From assembly GCA_001770205.1 (NCBI GenBank), contig MEQL01000027.1, positions 1 to 64,000 of the forward strand: a stretch of DNA of 64,000 nucleotides, written 5' to 3'. This document shows, piece by piece, positions 17,124-24,032 of the stretch (its first letter is position 1; the number at the start of each line of letters is the position of its first letter). The stretch comes from Bdellovibrionales bacterium RIFOXYD12_FULL_39_22 (lineage in GTDB: Bacteria > Bdellovibrionota > Bacteriovoracia > Bacteriovoracales > Bacteriovoracaceae). The notes under the pieces were generated by a model that did not search any database, was not told where the DNA came from, and worked only from the letters and a program-made list of their open reading frames with translations. Both the position numbers and the translations under genes were made by a program.

Positions 17124-18067
17124 AAAATGCCTTCTTAAAAGCACCCAAACCGTTTTCGTCAAGGCAAGAGATCAATTGGAAAACGATAATCACATTGTGC
17201 GGTGTCACTCTCTTTCTATTTGTTGTTGTGATTTTAGTTTTACCAGAAAAACCCAAAGAAGAATTAGACTTTCACGAGACAGCGACTATTGATGAGACTC
17301 CAAACAATGCGGAACGAATAACGGCAACTGAAGATACTTTGGCTCAGTTGCAAGCGACAAGTGGTTTTTCAAGATCAGTTGCCGATCCACTAACTGCTTA
17401 TGGAAATGGTGGAACAGCTCAAGGTGGTGGCGGAGGTGGTTCAAATCGTGATCGCAACACTTCGATGATTTTGGCCAGAGAGGGGGCAACCTCGAAAGGT
17501 AAACTTCCACTTGGGTCAAGGGTTGTATTTAAAATTGCCGAGGCCATGACAGTAACAAAGCAAGCGATGCCGGTAGTTGGCGAGGTGGTAAAAGATGTGA
17601 TCTATGAAAATAGTGTGGCCATTCCTGAGGGGGCAAAACTATATGGGGAGATTAGTTTTGATGATTCATCTGAGCGGGCCAACATTAATTTTCAGTCGAT
17701 AATTTTTCCAAACGGCAGAGAGCGAGCTATTTCGGCGATCGGCATAGATGCAGACGGGAGGATTGGTATTAATGGAGAAGTTCACTCGGAAATTCTAAAA
17801 AATTTGATGGGCCATACCATTACGCGATTTGTCGGAGCTTACGCCGAAGGAGCAATGACACGCGGCCAGATGGGGGCCAGTAGTGGAGGACATGAGAATG
17901 GTTTGAAAAATGCAGTTGCAGAAACTGCCAAAGATTATGCTGAAGGATTTGGTGAGGAGATGAAAAAAGAACAAAAATGGATTGAGCTTCCGGCCGGAGT
18001 TGTGGCCGAAGCAGTTTTAAATCAGGGCCTTATTTTCAAAGACCCAGGGGCGGTTAATGGATTCTAA
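17108..18067 (+). CDS. VirB10/TrbI/TraB-like core protein
   Basis: 319 aa. It has a cytoplasmic N-terminus, one membrane helix (TIITLCGVTLFLFVVVILVL), a low-complexity Gly-rich linker (GGTAQGGGGGG) and a C-terminal TrbI domain (LPLGSRVVFKIAEAM, VAIPEGAKLYGEISFDDS, RFVGAYAEGAM). VirB10 proteins span both membranes and gate the channel. It overlaps the VirB9-like gene by 16 nt and the coupling protein by 11 nt. Confidence 0.88.
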   Translation: MENKIKNAFLKAPKPFSSRQEINWKTIITLCGVTLFLFVVVILVLPEKPKEELDFHETATIDETPNNAERITATEDTLAQLQATSGFSRSVADPLTAYGNGGTAQGGGGGGSNRDRNTSMILAREGATSKGKLPLGSRVVFKIAEAMTVTKQAMPVVGEVVKDVIYENSVAIPEGAKLYGEISFDDSSERANINFQSIIFPNGRERAISAIGIDADGRIGINGEVHSEILKNLMGHTITRFVGAYAEGAMTRGQMGASSGGHENGLKNAVAETAKDYAEGFGEEMKKEQKWIELPAGVVAEAVLNQGLIFKDPGAVNGF

Positions 18068-19688
18068 AAATAATAATAACGATATGCATCTTTTAGTTTG
18101 GGCCGGAATACTGTTTGCGTGGATTGGGTATCAAAAATATCACGCGCGAGTATTTCAATTTTATTACGATCACCAGTTTAAGATTGTCTCAATTTCAATA
18201 GCCCTAAGTTTGTTTGTGCTACTAATCGTAATTGAAAGAATTGCAACCAAAAGATCGAAGATTATGGAGGAGCGAGCAATTTTAGCAGACGCTCCAGAAG
18301 CGGTGTATTGTGGGAGAGATTCGGATAGGAAAAAGGTATTTATCAAGCCAAAGCAGAGAGCAATGCATACTCAAGTAATTGGCACAACCAACGCAGGAAA
18401 AACCGAGTCAGTGATTTTACCTTGGGCCATACAAGACATCAAAGATGGGCGCGGCCTTTTGCTAATTGATGGCAAGGCCGATAAATCCTTGCTGAATAAA
18501 CTTTGGGCCTATACCAAAAAGTACAACAGAGAGGCAGATTTCAAGCTTTTTAGTTTGTCTAATCCACAATTTTCTGAGGCATTTAATCCGCTGATTGGAG
18601 GGACAGCAGAGGAGATTACTGAGCGAGTGTTTAATGCGTTTGAGTTTGAAAATCCCTACTATCGCAGTCTGCAATATGAAGTGATGAGTCAGGTGATGCG
18701 GATATTTGAAAGCAACAAAATAACGCCAACCTTTGAAAAGTTGCTTCAAGTGATAAACGATCTAGCTCTTATAGATAAGTTAGCCAGTCAAACAAATGAT
18801 CTGCAACTTATAACGTGGGTTAAAAAGTTTAATGATCTTTCTCCAACAGAAAGAGAGATGCGCACCAGCGGACTGCTTACAGCAATGGGCCATTTTGTTT
18901 ATGGAAAGGTGGGGGAACTTTTTAATGCTGAGAATAATATGATCTCGATTGATGAGGCCTTGAGCAAAAATCAGATTGTCTACTTTCAGTTACCAGTACT
19001 GCTTTCTCCCTTTTTGGGAAAGGCAACTGGTAAGTTAGTATTGCAGTCGTTGCAGGCGGCTGTTGCCAACAGGCATAGAGGACAAGGAGGAAACCCAAGA
19101 TTTTTCGGTGCTTATTTAGATGACTTTTCTGAGTATCTGTATCCTGGCTTTGTTTCGATTTTAAATAAATCCAGAAGTGCTAATGTGGGAGTGGTGTTTG
19201 CGCATCAGGCCTTGGGAGACATAACGCAGCTTGGGGATTCTGTGGCAAATGCTATTTTGACCAATTCAAATTTGAAGATATTTATGCGCGGTAATGATCC
19301 TGAATCGGCGGAATATTTTTCAAAAACGATAGGTACAAAAGCAACAACCAAATTTACTGAGCGGCAAAAGAATGGATTTTTTAATAACAAACAAAGAACA
19401 GGAGAGCTGTCGGCCAGAGAGGTGGAGGAGTTTATTGTTCATCCAAATGTATTCAAACGCGAGCTTGGAGTTGGTGAAGCTTTAATGATGATTCCACATG
19501 ATGGAGGTAGCAAAACAGTGAAGATAAAATTTGATATATTCGATGACTTGCCATCAGTGCCACTAAAACCAGTAGTAAAAGAATCAAGGCAAATAGTGCA
19601 GTTAGTAACAGTGAGTGACAGCAAAACAGAACGAGGTGAAAAAATAACATTAACCCTTTCCCAAACACACTCTTCGGAGGTTTTATGA
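18057..19688 (+). CDS. VirD4/TraD-type coupling protein
   Basis: 543 aa. Two N-terminal membrane segments (LLVWAGILFAWIGY and IVSISIALSLFVLLIVIE) are followed by a FtsK/TraD-type ATPase: Walker A VIGTTNAGKT (about 107-116), LLLIDGKADKSL as Walker B, then FGAYLDDFSEYL and SANVGVVFAHQALGD. It would recruit the relaxase-DNA complex to the channel. It overlaps the VirB10-like gene and the lipoprotein gene (4 nt), so it is in the same operon rather than in a separate mobilisation cluster. Confidence 0.9.
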   Translation: MDSKNNNNDMHLLVWAGILFAWIGYQKYHARVFQFYYDHQFKIVSISIALSLFVLLIVIERIATKRSKIMEERAILADAPEAVYCGRDSDRKKVFIKPKQRAMHTQVIGTTNAGKTESVILPWAIQDIKDGRGLLLIDGKADKSLLNKLWAYTKKYNREADFKLFSLSNPQFSEAFNPLIGGTAEEITERVFNAFEFENPYYRSLQYEVMSQVMRIFESNKITPTFEKLLQVINDLALIDKLASQTNDLQLITWVKKFNDLSPTEREMRTSGLLTAMGHFVYGKVGELFNAENNMISIDEALSKNQIVYFQLPVLLSPFLGKATGKLVLQSLQAAVANRHRGQGGNPRFFGAYLDDFSEYLYPGFVSILNKSRSANVGVVFAHQALGDITQLGDSVANAILTNSNLKIFMRGNDPESAEYFSKTIGTKATTKFTERQKNGFFNNKQRTGELSAREVEEFIVHPNVFKRELGVGEALMMIPHDGGSKTVKIKFDIFDDLPSVPLKPVVKESRQIVQLVTVSDSKTERGEKITLTLSQTHSSEVL

Positions 19689-20110
19689 CAAACAGTTTAA
19701 TAATATTAGTTGTACTTGTTGCCGCAATTTTTGGAGGTTGCGCAACAAGTACAAGAAGCACCGCCCTTGGCGGTGCTATCGGAGCAGGCACGGGCGCAGT
19801 CCTAGGTGGAATCGCTGATCCTGGAAAACATGGTGAGTACCGTACTCGAAATGTAATCGTTGGTACGGCGCTTGGTGGAATGGCCGGAATGATGGCAGGC
19901 TCCATCATCCACGAAAACACAGAAGAAAAAATGCAAGAGGCATACGCCGCAGGGAAACGATCAGCTCCGATGTCAGGAGCTATGCCAGCTTTGCAAAAAC
20001 CAAAAGTAGAAGCTCGCTGGGTTGAAAGTCAAATTGTAGGCAATCGTTATATCGAAAGCCATTTTGAGTATGTGATTATTGAACCAACTAAATGGGAGGA
20101 GAGCGAATGA
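19685..20110 (+). CDS. Glycine-zipper lipoprotein of the transfer operon
   Basis: 141 aa. A lipoprotein signal ends in FGGC (Cys20). The mature part begins with a glycine zipper (ALGGAIGAGTGAVLGGIADP, then VGTALGGMAGMMAGSII), a membrane-inserting motif of the YMGG/SlyB type, followed by a charged tail. Position after the coupling protein suggests a VirB7-like or entry-exclusion role, which is inference. It overlaps the relaxase-like gene by 4 nt. Confidence 0.7.
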   Translation: MTNSLIILVVLVAAIFGGCATSTRSTALGGAIGAGTGAVLGGIADPGKHGEYRTRNVIVGTALGGMAGMMAGSIIHENTEEKMQEAYAAGKRSAPMSGAMPALQKPKVEARWVESQIVGNRYIESHFEYVIIEPTKWEESE

Positions 20111-20880
20111 ACTTTTTAAATATTCCTGGCAGACCTCTTGGGGAAGCTGGATTTGAGGCAATTGCTCTAGCTGGAAAAACAGGTTTTATCTGTCGTCAAA
20201 CATGGAATCTGTTTTTTGCAAAAGGTACTTTTAGATGGCGGCACAAACAATTACATAGTCTAATTAAAAATGGCTATTTAAAACCACATGCAAATCAGGA
20301 GGTAAAAAACATATATGTTTTGGGGCAGCGGGGAAAAGATTTGTTGAAAAGTAAAAATCTAGGTTTTGTTATGCCTCCAATGTTACATACGGTAACGCAC
20401 GATCGTGTTTTAATGCAATCACTATTTCGGTTAGCAAGTAGAGGATTTGTTGCCAATTGGAATACCGAAGCAGAACTAAAAAAAGAGAACTTCGGTGACT
20501 GGGGAATAAGAGTTAAGAACAATAAAATCAAATATCCAGATGCCACGGCAGAAATATCTGTGGCCGGGAAAGTGCGATTAGTTGCCTTTGAATATGAAAA
20601 AGAAAGGAAATCTTTTTCGCGCTATCGGGATATTTTATTTTCCTATGCGCAACAATCGACCTATTCAATGATACTTTATATTTGTGAAACGGAGGCCATT
20701 AAAATGGCACTTGTAAAGACGATGGCAAAAATTCGAAGTACCAATCTTGAAAGTAGAATTGGTTTTGTTGATGCTGATTCGTGGAAGAGCAATCCAGAAT
20801 CAGCACCAATTTCTCTTCGAGGTGGAGTCATAAAATTGATAGATATTTGTAAAGTTGATCATAATAAATTCGCAGTTTAA
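20107..20880 (+). CDS. Candidate MOBC-type relaxase (replication-relaxation family)
   Basis: 257 aa from the ATG at 20107 (GGAGGAG upstream, ATGA overlap). The N-terminal 90 residues form a winged-helix-like region (FICRQTWNLFF, HSLIKNGYLKPH, YVLGQRGKDLL). The second half has a restriction-endonuclease-like signature: P144-D145, then E162-Y-E164-K165 (AFEYEKERKS), with H98 before it. The CloDF13 MobC relaxases lack the usual three-histidine motif and use such a nuclease core, and this architecture matches that replication-relaxation family. No other relaxase is visible, so this is the best candidate to nick the inverted repeat found 100 bp downstream. Confidence 0.65.
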   Translation: MNFLNIPGRPLGEAGFEAIALAGKTGFICRQTWNLFFAKGTFRWRHKQLHSLIKNGYLKPHANQEVKNIYVLGQRGKDLLKSKNLGFVMPPMLHTVTHDRVLMQSLFRLASRGFVANWNTEAELKKENFGDWGIRVKNNKIKYPDATAEISVAGKVRLVAFEYEKERKSFSRYRDILFSYAQQSTYSMILYICETEAIKMALVKTMAKIRSTNLESRIGFVDADSWKSNPESAPISLRGGVIKLIDICKVDHNKFAV

Positions 20881-20974
20881 TTATGTTCCTTTTCGCAGGC
20901 CAGCATGATCTTTAAAAAGAGTGAAGTTATTTTTTTAAAATTATCCATAAGAGTTTAAATCAACAGAACTATTT

Positions 20975-21080
20975 CCGCCGCCGCCCTTTGTTCGCCATCC
21001 TGTCTTTGTTGGTGACCACTCCCCCCCAACGATGTTGAGAGGAAGTGGTCACCAACAGGAAGGAAGGCAGTGGGCGGCGG
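20975..21080. other. Candidate origin of transfer: two-tier inverted repeat
   Basis: An inner perfect 14-bp inverted repeat, TGTTGGTGACCACT (21007-21020) with its complement at 21044-21057, encloses a 23-nt spacer that starts with C7. An outer 9-bp repeat CCGCCGCCC/GGGCGGCGG (20978-20986 with 21072-21080) surrounds it. It is in the only sizeable gap of the right half of the element, directly after the relaxase-like gene. A conjugative element must have an oriT, and such sites usually carry inverted repeats next to the relaxase gene. No nick site can be assigned. Confidence 0.5.
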
Positions 21081-21247
21081 TAGGAAGAGGAGTAGAAAGT
21101 ATGAATGATATGATAGTTAAAGAAGTAGGAATAAGTAGTGATAGTAAGAATAGGAGTGAGGAATTAGGTAGTAATATAGATAATAGTAGGGATAGGAGAA
21201 GAGAGGGAGAGAGAGAAGAAAGAGGAATAAAGAATGAAAGTAGAGAT
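21079..21247 (+). other. 169-nt stretch with no cytosine on the plus strand
   Basis: From 21079 to 21247 there is not one C on the plus strand; the next 100 nt are also C-poor. The tract begins at the outer right arm of the candidate oriT and covers the first 49 codons of the gene at 21101. Codon choice obeys the rule: Ser is AGT, Ile is ATA, Arg is AGG or AGA, Asn is AAT, Asp is GAT. This points to a constraint on the DNA or RNA strand rather than on the protein. Confidence 0.9.
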
Positions 21248-21640
21248 CAGGGGTTGTATAGAGTAGTAGTGAATAAGGGGGCGGAGAGGGCGTTGTCGTT
21301 TGTAATGGATAAAGTAAATGAGGGATTTATAGGTGGCAAAGTAAATAAGACGGAAGTAGCAAATTGGATAATGATAAAATTTAAAGAGGCTTTTAATGAG
21401 GATGTTTTAAGGGAGATTCGGATGGAATATTTTGACGAGGTGGCGGTGTTAGAGTCAATTTTGCGTCGGGCCAAAGAGAGCGGTAAAGTTCCGAGTGAAT
21501 TTAAAAGCTTATTGCAAAAACAAATGATTTTAGATGAGGCACCGAAAAAAAAGATAAAAAAGGCCTTGACAGGTAATGGTATCAATGATGTCATGGACGC
21601 TGATGAAGAGATAAAAACAGTTGTTGCAAAAGATAAATAA
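21101..21640 (+). CDS. Element protein with disordered, C-free-coded N-terminus
   Basis: 179 aa from the ATG at 21101 (AGGAG upstream; an ATG at 21032 lies inside the inverted repeat and is unlikely). Residues 1-50 are charged and disordered (DRRREGEREERGIKNESRDQ). Residues about 50-130 look folded and helical (VVNKGAERALSFVMDKVNEG, then VNKTEVANWIMIKFKEAF), resembling small relaxosome or plasmid accessory proteins, though no family is certain. Its position between the candidate oriT and the HTH gene suggests an oriT-binding accessory role. Confidence 0.6.
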   Translation: MNDMIVKEVGISSDSKNRSEELGSNIDNSRDRRREGEREERGIKNESRDQGLYRVVVNKGAERALSFVMDKVNEGFIGGKVNKTEVANWIMIKFKEAFNEDVLREIRMEYFDEVAVLESILRRAKESGKVPSEFKSLLQKQMILDEAPKKKIKKALTGNGINDVMDADEEIKTVVAKDK

Positions 21641-21651
21641 GGTAAAAGCAT

Positions 21652-21873
21652 ATGGAAGGTGATGACATTAGAAAAGTAAGAGAAAAACTTGGACTGACTC
21701 GTCATGAGATGGCCGAGTTCCTTTGTTTGGCCGGATATCGGAGTATGATGAACATAGAAAATGATTTTCGACGGTCATCAAAATTCACCGCAAAGGTTTT
21801 ATCTTATCTGGATTCATTACCAAAAAACAAAGCGCTTGGATTAATTGAGGAGTTAAATCGCCATGAACCGTGA
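21652..21873 (+). CDS. Small XRE-like HTH protein
   Basis: 73 aa. The first 45 residues (DDIRKVREKLGLTRHEMAEF, then LCLAGYRSMMNIEN) form a Cro/XRE-type helix-turn-helix; the rest is a short helical tail. A single-domain DNA-binding protein just before the recombinase is typical of control proteins for integration and excision or transfer. It overlaps the next gene by 11 nt. Confidence 0.65.
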   Translation: MEGDDIRKVREKLGLTRHEMAEFLCLAGYRSMMNIENDFRRSSKFTAKVLSYLDSLPKNKALGLIEELNRHEP

Positions 21874-22105
21874 ATTTTTTTCCCAAACATGGAGACTTCT
21901 TGTGGCAAAAAACAAATTACTTTCTGGAGCAAAAAAAGCTCCGAAGAAGCTTAAAGTTAGATTGATTCCGTACTATGAAAATATGATTGAGTTCCAACAA
22001 CGTAAAGAAGAAGCGCAAGAGATCATCGCTAAAATGATCATTCTTGCCACTACTCGTGGCCGTCCTCGCAAAGACGAAGAGGAGGATTTTGAACATGCAG
22101 CATAA
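21863..22105 (+). CDS. Small basic protein upstream of the recombinase
   Basis: 80 aa, basic (SGAKKAPKKLKVRLIPYYEN) with an acidic end (KDEEEDFEHAA). It overlaps the HTH gene by 11 nt and the recombinase by 11 nt, so all three are translationally linked. The size, charge and location suit a DNA-binding directionality factor for the recombinase, but that is inference only. Confidence 0.55.
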   Translation: MNREFFSQTWRLLVAKNKLLSGAKKAPKKLKVRLIPYYENMIEFQQRKEEAQEIIAKMIILATTRGRPRKDEEEDFEHAA

Positions 22106-23867
22106 GATTGGGATATACGTTCGCGTCAGTACTGAGGAGCAATCCCAGATAGCTGACGGATCATTGGAAAGCCAGCAACATCGAGTGCGATCCTTTGTTG
22201 AAGTAAAAAATCTCCAAGAGAAAAATTGGGGAAAGATTGTCGAAACTTATATTGATGACGGATATTCTGCAAAGAACACCAATCGCCCTGCATATCAGCG
22301 GATGTTAAAAGATATTCGCAGTGGCCGGATTAGTTTGATTTTGATTACCGATCTTTCCAGACTTTCGCGCAGTATTTCAGATTTTTGTGTACTTTTAAAA
22401 GACCTAGAAAAGTACAAAGCAAAATTTCTTTCGATCAAAGAACAGTTCGATACTAGTACACCGGCCGGGGAAATGATGATCTTTAATATGATAAATTTGG
22501 CCCAATTTGAGAGACGGCAAACGTCAGAGAGGATCTCCCTAAATTTCCATTCAAGAGCAATGAGAGGGTTGGTTAATGGAGGTTCTCCGATACTTGGATT
22601 TGATAAAGATCCAACCAATCCAGGACGCCTTGTTGTCAACGAAGACGAGGCCAAGATGATCAGATATATTTTTGATCTGTACTTGGAAGTCGGAAGTTTA
22701 TCCCAAACGACTAAGCGATTAAATGATGAAAAAATTAATCGCAAGGCCAATGAGAAGCAAACTGCTCGCCATGTTGCCGCTGGACGGTGGACCGTTGTTG
22801 CGGTTCAAAGGTTACTAAAAAATTTCGCCTATGTAGGAATGAGAGAGGTTAATAAGGGCAATATTGATGAACAAGCAAGTTCACTGAAGGCGTGGCAACA
22901 GTACCAACTGGTGAAGGCATCATGGCCAGCCATTGTGGATAAAAAGGTTTTTGATCAAGTGCAAAAGGCCATAGAGCAGGCAAAGGAATCCGAACGCAAG
23001 AGGATTTCTGGATCAGAAAATAGAGTTTTTCTGGCATCAGGATTTTTACGCTGTGGCCATTGTCATCGCGCACTATTTGGCCAATCTGCGCACGGAAGAA
23101 ACCAAGTTCACCGTTATTACGCCCATAAAACTTCAATTGGTGAGAAGCTTGATTGCCCGATAAGGCGTATTCCTGCCGATGAAGTTGAGAACGCGATTAT
23201 TCAATACTTGGATCAGGTTATTTTGAGCGTTGGCCATCTGGATAAAGTTGAGACTAATATCGAGAAATCTTTGGGCGTTAATCAATCTGCATCTGTGGCC
23301 AAAAAAGAGCAGGTGGAAAGATCGATTTCTAAAATCACTGGCGAAATTGACTCAGTTTTTAGGATTTTATCCAGCTTCACTGATGGCAGTGCTGGCGGTG
23401 ATTTAGTACGGGAACGGTTACAAACATTGGCAGTGAAAAAAAGGGATTTGGAAAAAGAATTGGAAGATTTGGTTCATAATGGAAGCTTTTGTGTGGACAC
23501 AAAAGAGGTAATAAAAGTAATTGAGGAGCGGGTTTTGGAGTTCAAACGTGGATGGAAAAAGGCCACGGCAATTCTTCAAAAAAGACTGCTTAGAAAAATT
23601 TTTCATCAGCTTTTTCTAACGGAGTGTGGCCTTGATGTCTACTATCCGTTGGGCGAAGATTCAAAAGATTGTGGTAATGATTCTAAAACAAAAAGGCCAT
23701 CGGGAGTTAATCCCGATGGCCTTCTATTTCCGTTTCGACGGCCAGCTGTCGGTCTTCCGTTCGCTGGTTCGTCTATTGTAACGGTTGGTGGACCTGACAG
23801 GGATCGAACCTGCGACGCCTTGACTGCCAGCCAAGTACTCTACCAACTGAGCTACAGGCCCACATAA
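22095..23867 (+). CDS. Large serine recombinase (integrase/resolvase-invertase type)
   Basis: Up to 590 aa from the ATG at 22095. The resolvase domain begins YVRVS with catalytic Ser12, and has LILITDLSRLSRS and the FDTSTPAGEMMIFNMINLAQ block with ERRQTSERI. A recombinase domain (GGSPILGFDKDP) and a zinc ribbon (FLRCGHCHRALFGQ, LDCPIRR) follow, then a coiled coil (about 400-470). All parts of an active large serine integrase are present. The open frame passes through a terminator hairpin and then tRNA-Ala on the other strand; the last 27 or so residues are translated tRNA sequence, so the ancestral C-terminus before integration probably differed. Confidence 0.9.
   Translation: MQHKIGIYVRVSTEEQSQIADGSLESQQHRVRSFVEVKNLQEKNWGKIVETYIDDGYSAKNTNRPAYQRMLKDIRSGRISLILITDLSRLSRSISDFCVLLKDLEKYKAKFLSIKEQFDTSTPAGEMMIFNMINLAQFERRQTSERISLNFHSRAMRGLVNGGSPILGFDKDPTNPGRLVVNEDEAKMIRYIFDLYLEVGSLSQTTKRLNDEKINRKANEKQTARHVAAGRWTVVAVQRLLKNFAYVGMREVNKGNIDEQASSLKAWQQYQLVKASWPAIVDKKVFDQVQKAIEQAKESERKRISGSENRVFLASGFLRCGHCHRALFGQSAHGRNQVHRYYAHKTSIGEKLDCPIRRIPADEVENAIIQYLDQVILSVGHLDKVETNIEKSLGVNQSASVAKKEQVERSISKITGEIDSVFRILSSFTDGSAGGDLVRERLQTLAVKKRDLEKELEDLVHNGSFCVDTKEVIKVIEERVLEFKRGWKKATAILQKRLLRKIFHQLFLTECGLDVYYPLGEDSKDCGNDSKTKRPSGVNPDGLLFPFRRPAVGLPFAGSSIVTVGGPDRDRTCDALTASQVLYQLSYRPT
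23685..23723 (-). terminator. Strong terminator of tRNA-Ala
   Basis: A perfect 13-bp stem (23693-23705 with 23711-23723, core GGCCATCGGGA) with loop GTTAA is followed on the minus strand by TTTTTGTTTTA. It is 60 bp past the tRNA 3' end and lies inside the recombinase reading frame. Confidence 0.85.
23786..23861 (-). tRNA. tRNA-Ala (anticodon GGC)
   Basis: 76 nt with encoded CCA. The cloverleaf is complete: acceptor GGGCCTG/CAGGTCC with discriminator A, D stem GCTC/GAGT, anticodon stem CTTGG/TCAAG with loop CTGGCAG giving anticodon GGC, and T arm GCAGG-TTCGATC-CCTGT. It reads codon GCC. Its 3' half overlaps the serine recombinase frame on the opposite strand. Confidence 0.95.
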
Positions 23868-23882
23868 CAAATTGTGAGCTAT

Positions 23883-23911
23883 AATTTATGTAATTGATAA
23901 CGCTTTTGCAA
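23883..23911 (-). promoter_or_regulatory. Promoter of tRNA-Ala
   Basis: On the minus strand a -35 TTGCAA (23906-23911) and a -10 TAAATT (23883-23888) are 17 bp apart and end 21 bp before the tRNA 5' end. The same -35 hexamer and spacing occur in the L28 promoter. Confidence 0.6.
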
Positions 23912-24032
23912 GAGGTTTGGATATATTTTATCTAAGCGGTATGCGAAAGAGGTCTACCAACTTGTGTTTCGGCCAAGTTTCATAAATAATCAGAGAAGTA
24001 GTTTAAATTTACGAAAAACCAGGGAAAATTTG

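Larger units (their letters stand above)
8691..23785 (+). mobile_element. Integrated conjugative element adjoining tRNA-Ala
   Basis: The segment carries a contiguous conjugation set: VirB2/B3/B4/B5/B6/B8/B9/B10-like genes, a VirD4/TraD-like coupling protein, a candidate MOBC-type relaxase, a candidate oriT and a large serine recombinase at the right end whose frame enters tRNA-Ala. Flanking genes are chromosomal. The left end is placed by the truncated ICMT gene and the change to short accessory genes; it is uncertain within a few hundred bases. I see no clear long direct repeat marking both ends, as expected if a serine recombinase used a very short core. No replication initiator is recognisable and no cargo genes beyond transfer functions. 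Confidence 0.75.

Noticed and set aside
21032-21100. Longer N-terminus for the gene at 21101
   Set aside because: The ATG at 21032 lies in the loop of the inverted repeat and the added residues are low complexity; AGGAG favours 21101.
8721-23774. TTCGTCT shared by the left end (8721-8727) and right end (23768-23774) as an attachment core
   Set aside because: A 7-base match between two stretches of about 100 bases is expected by chance about half the time.
23787-23867. Recombinase C-terminal residues as a genuine conserved domain
   Set aside because: They are the reverse-strand translation of tRNA-Ala, a known source of false similarity.
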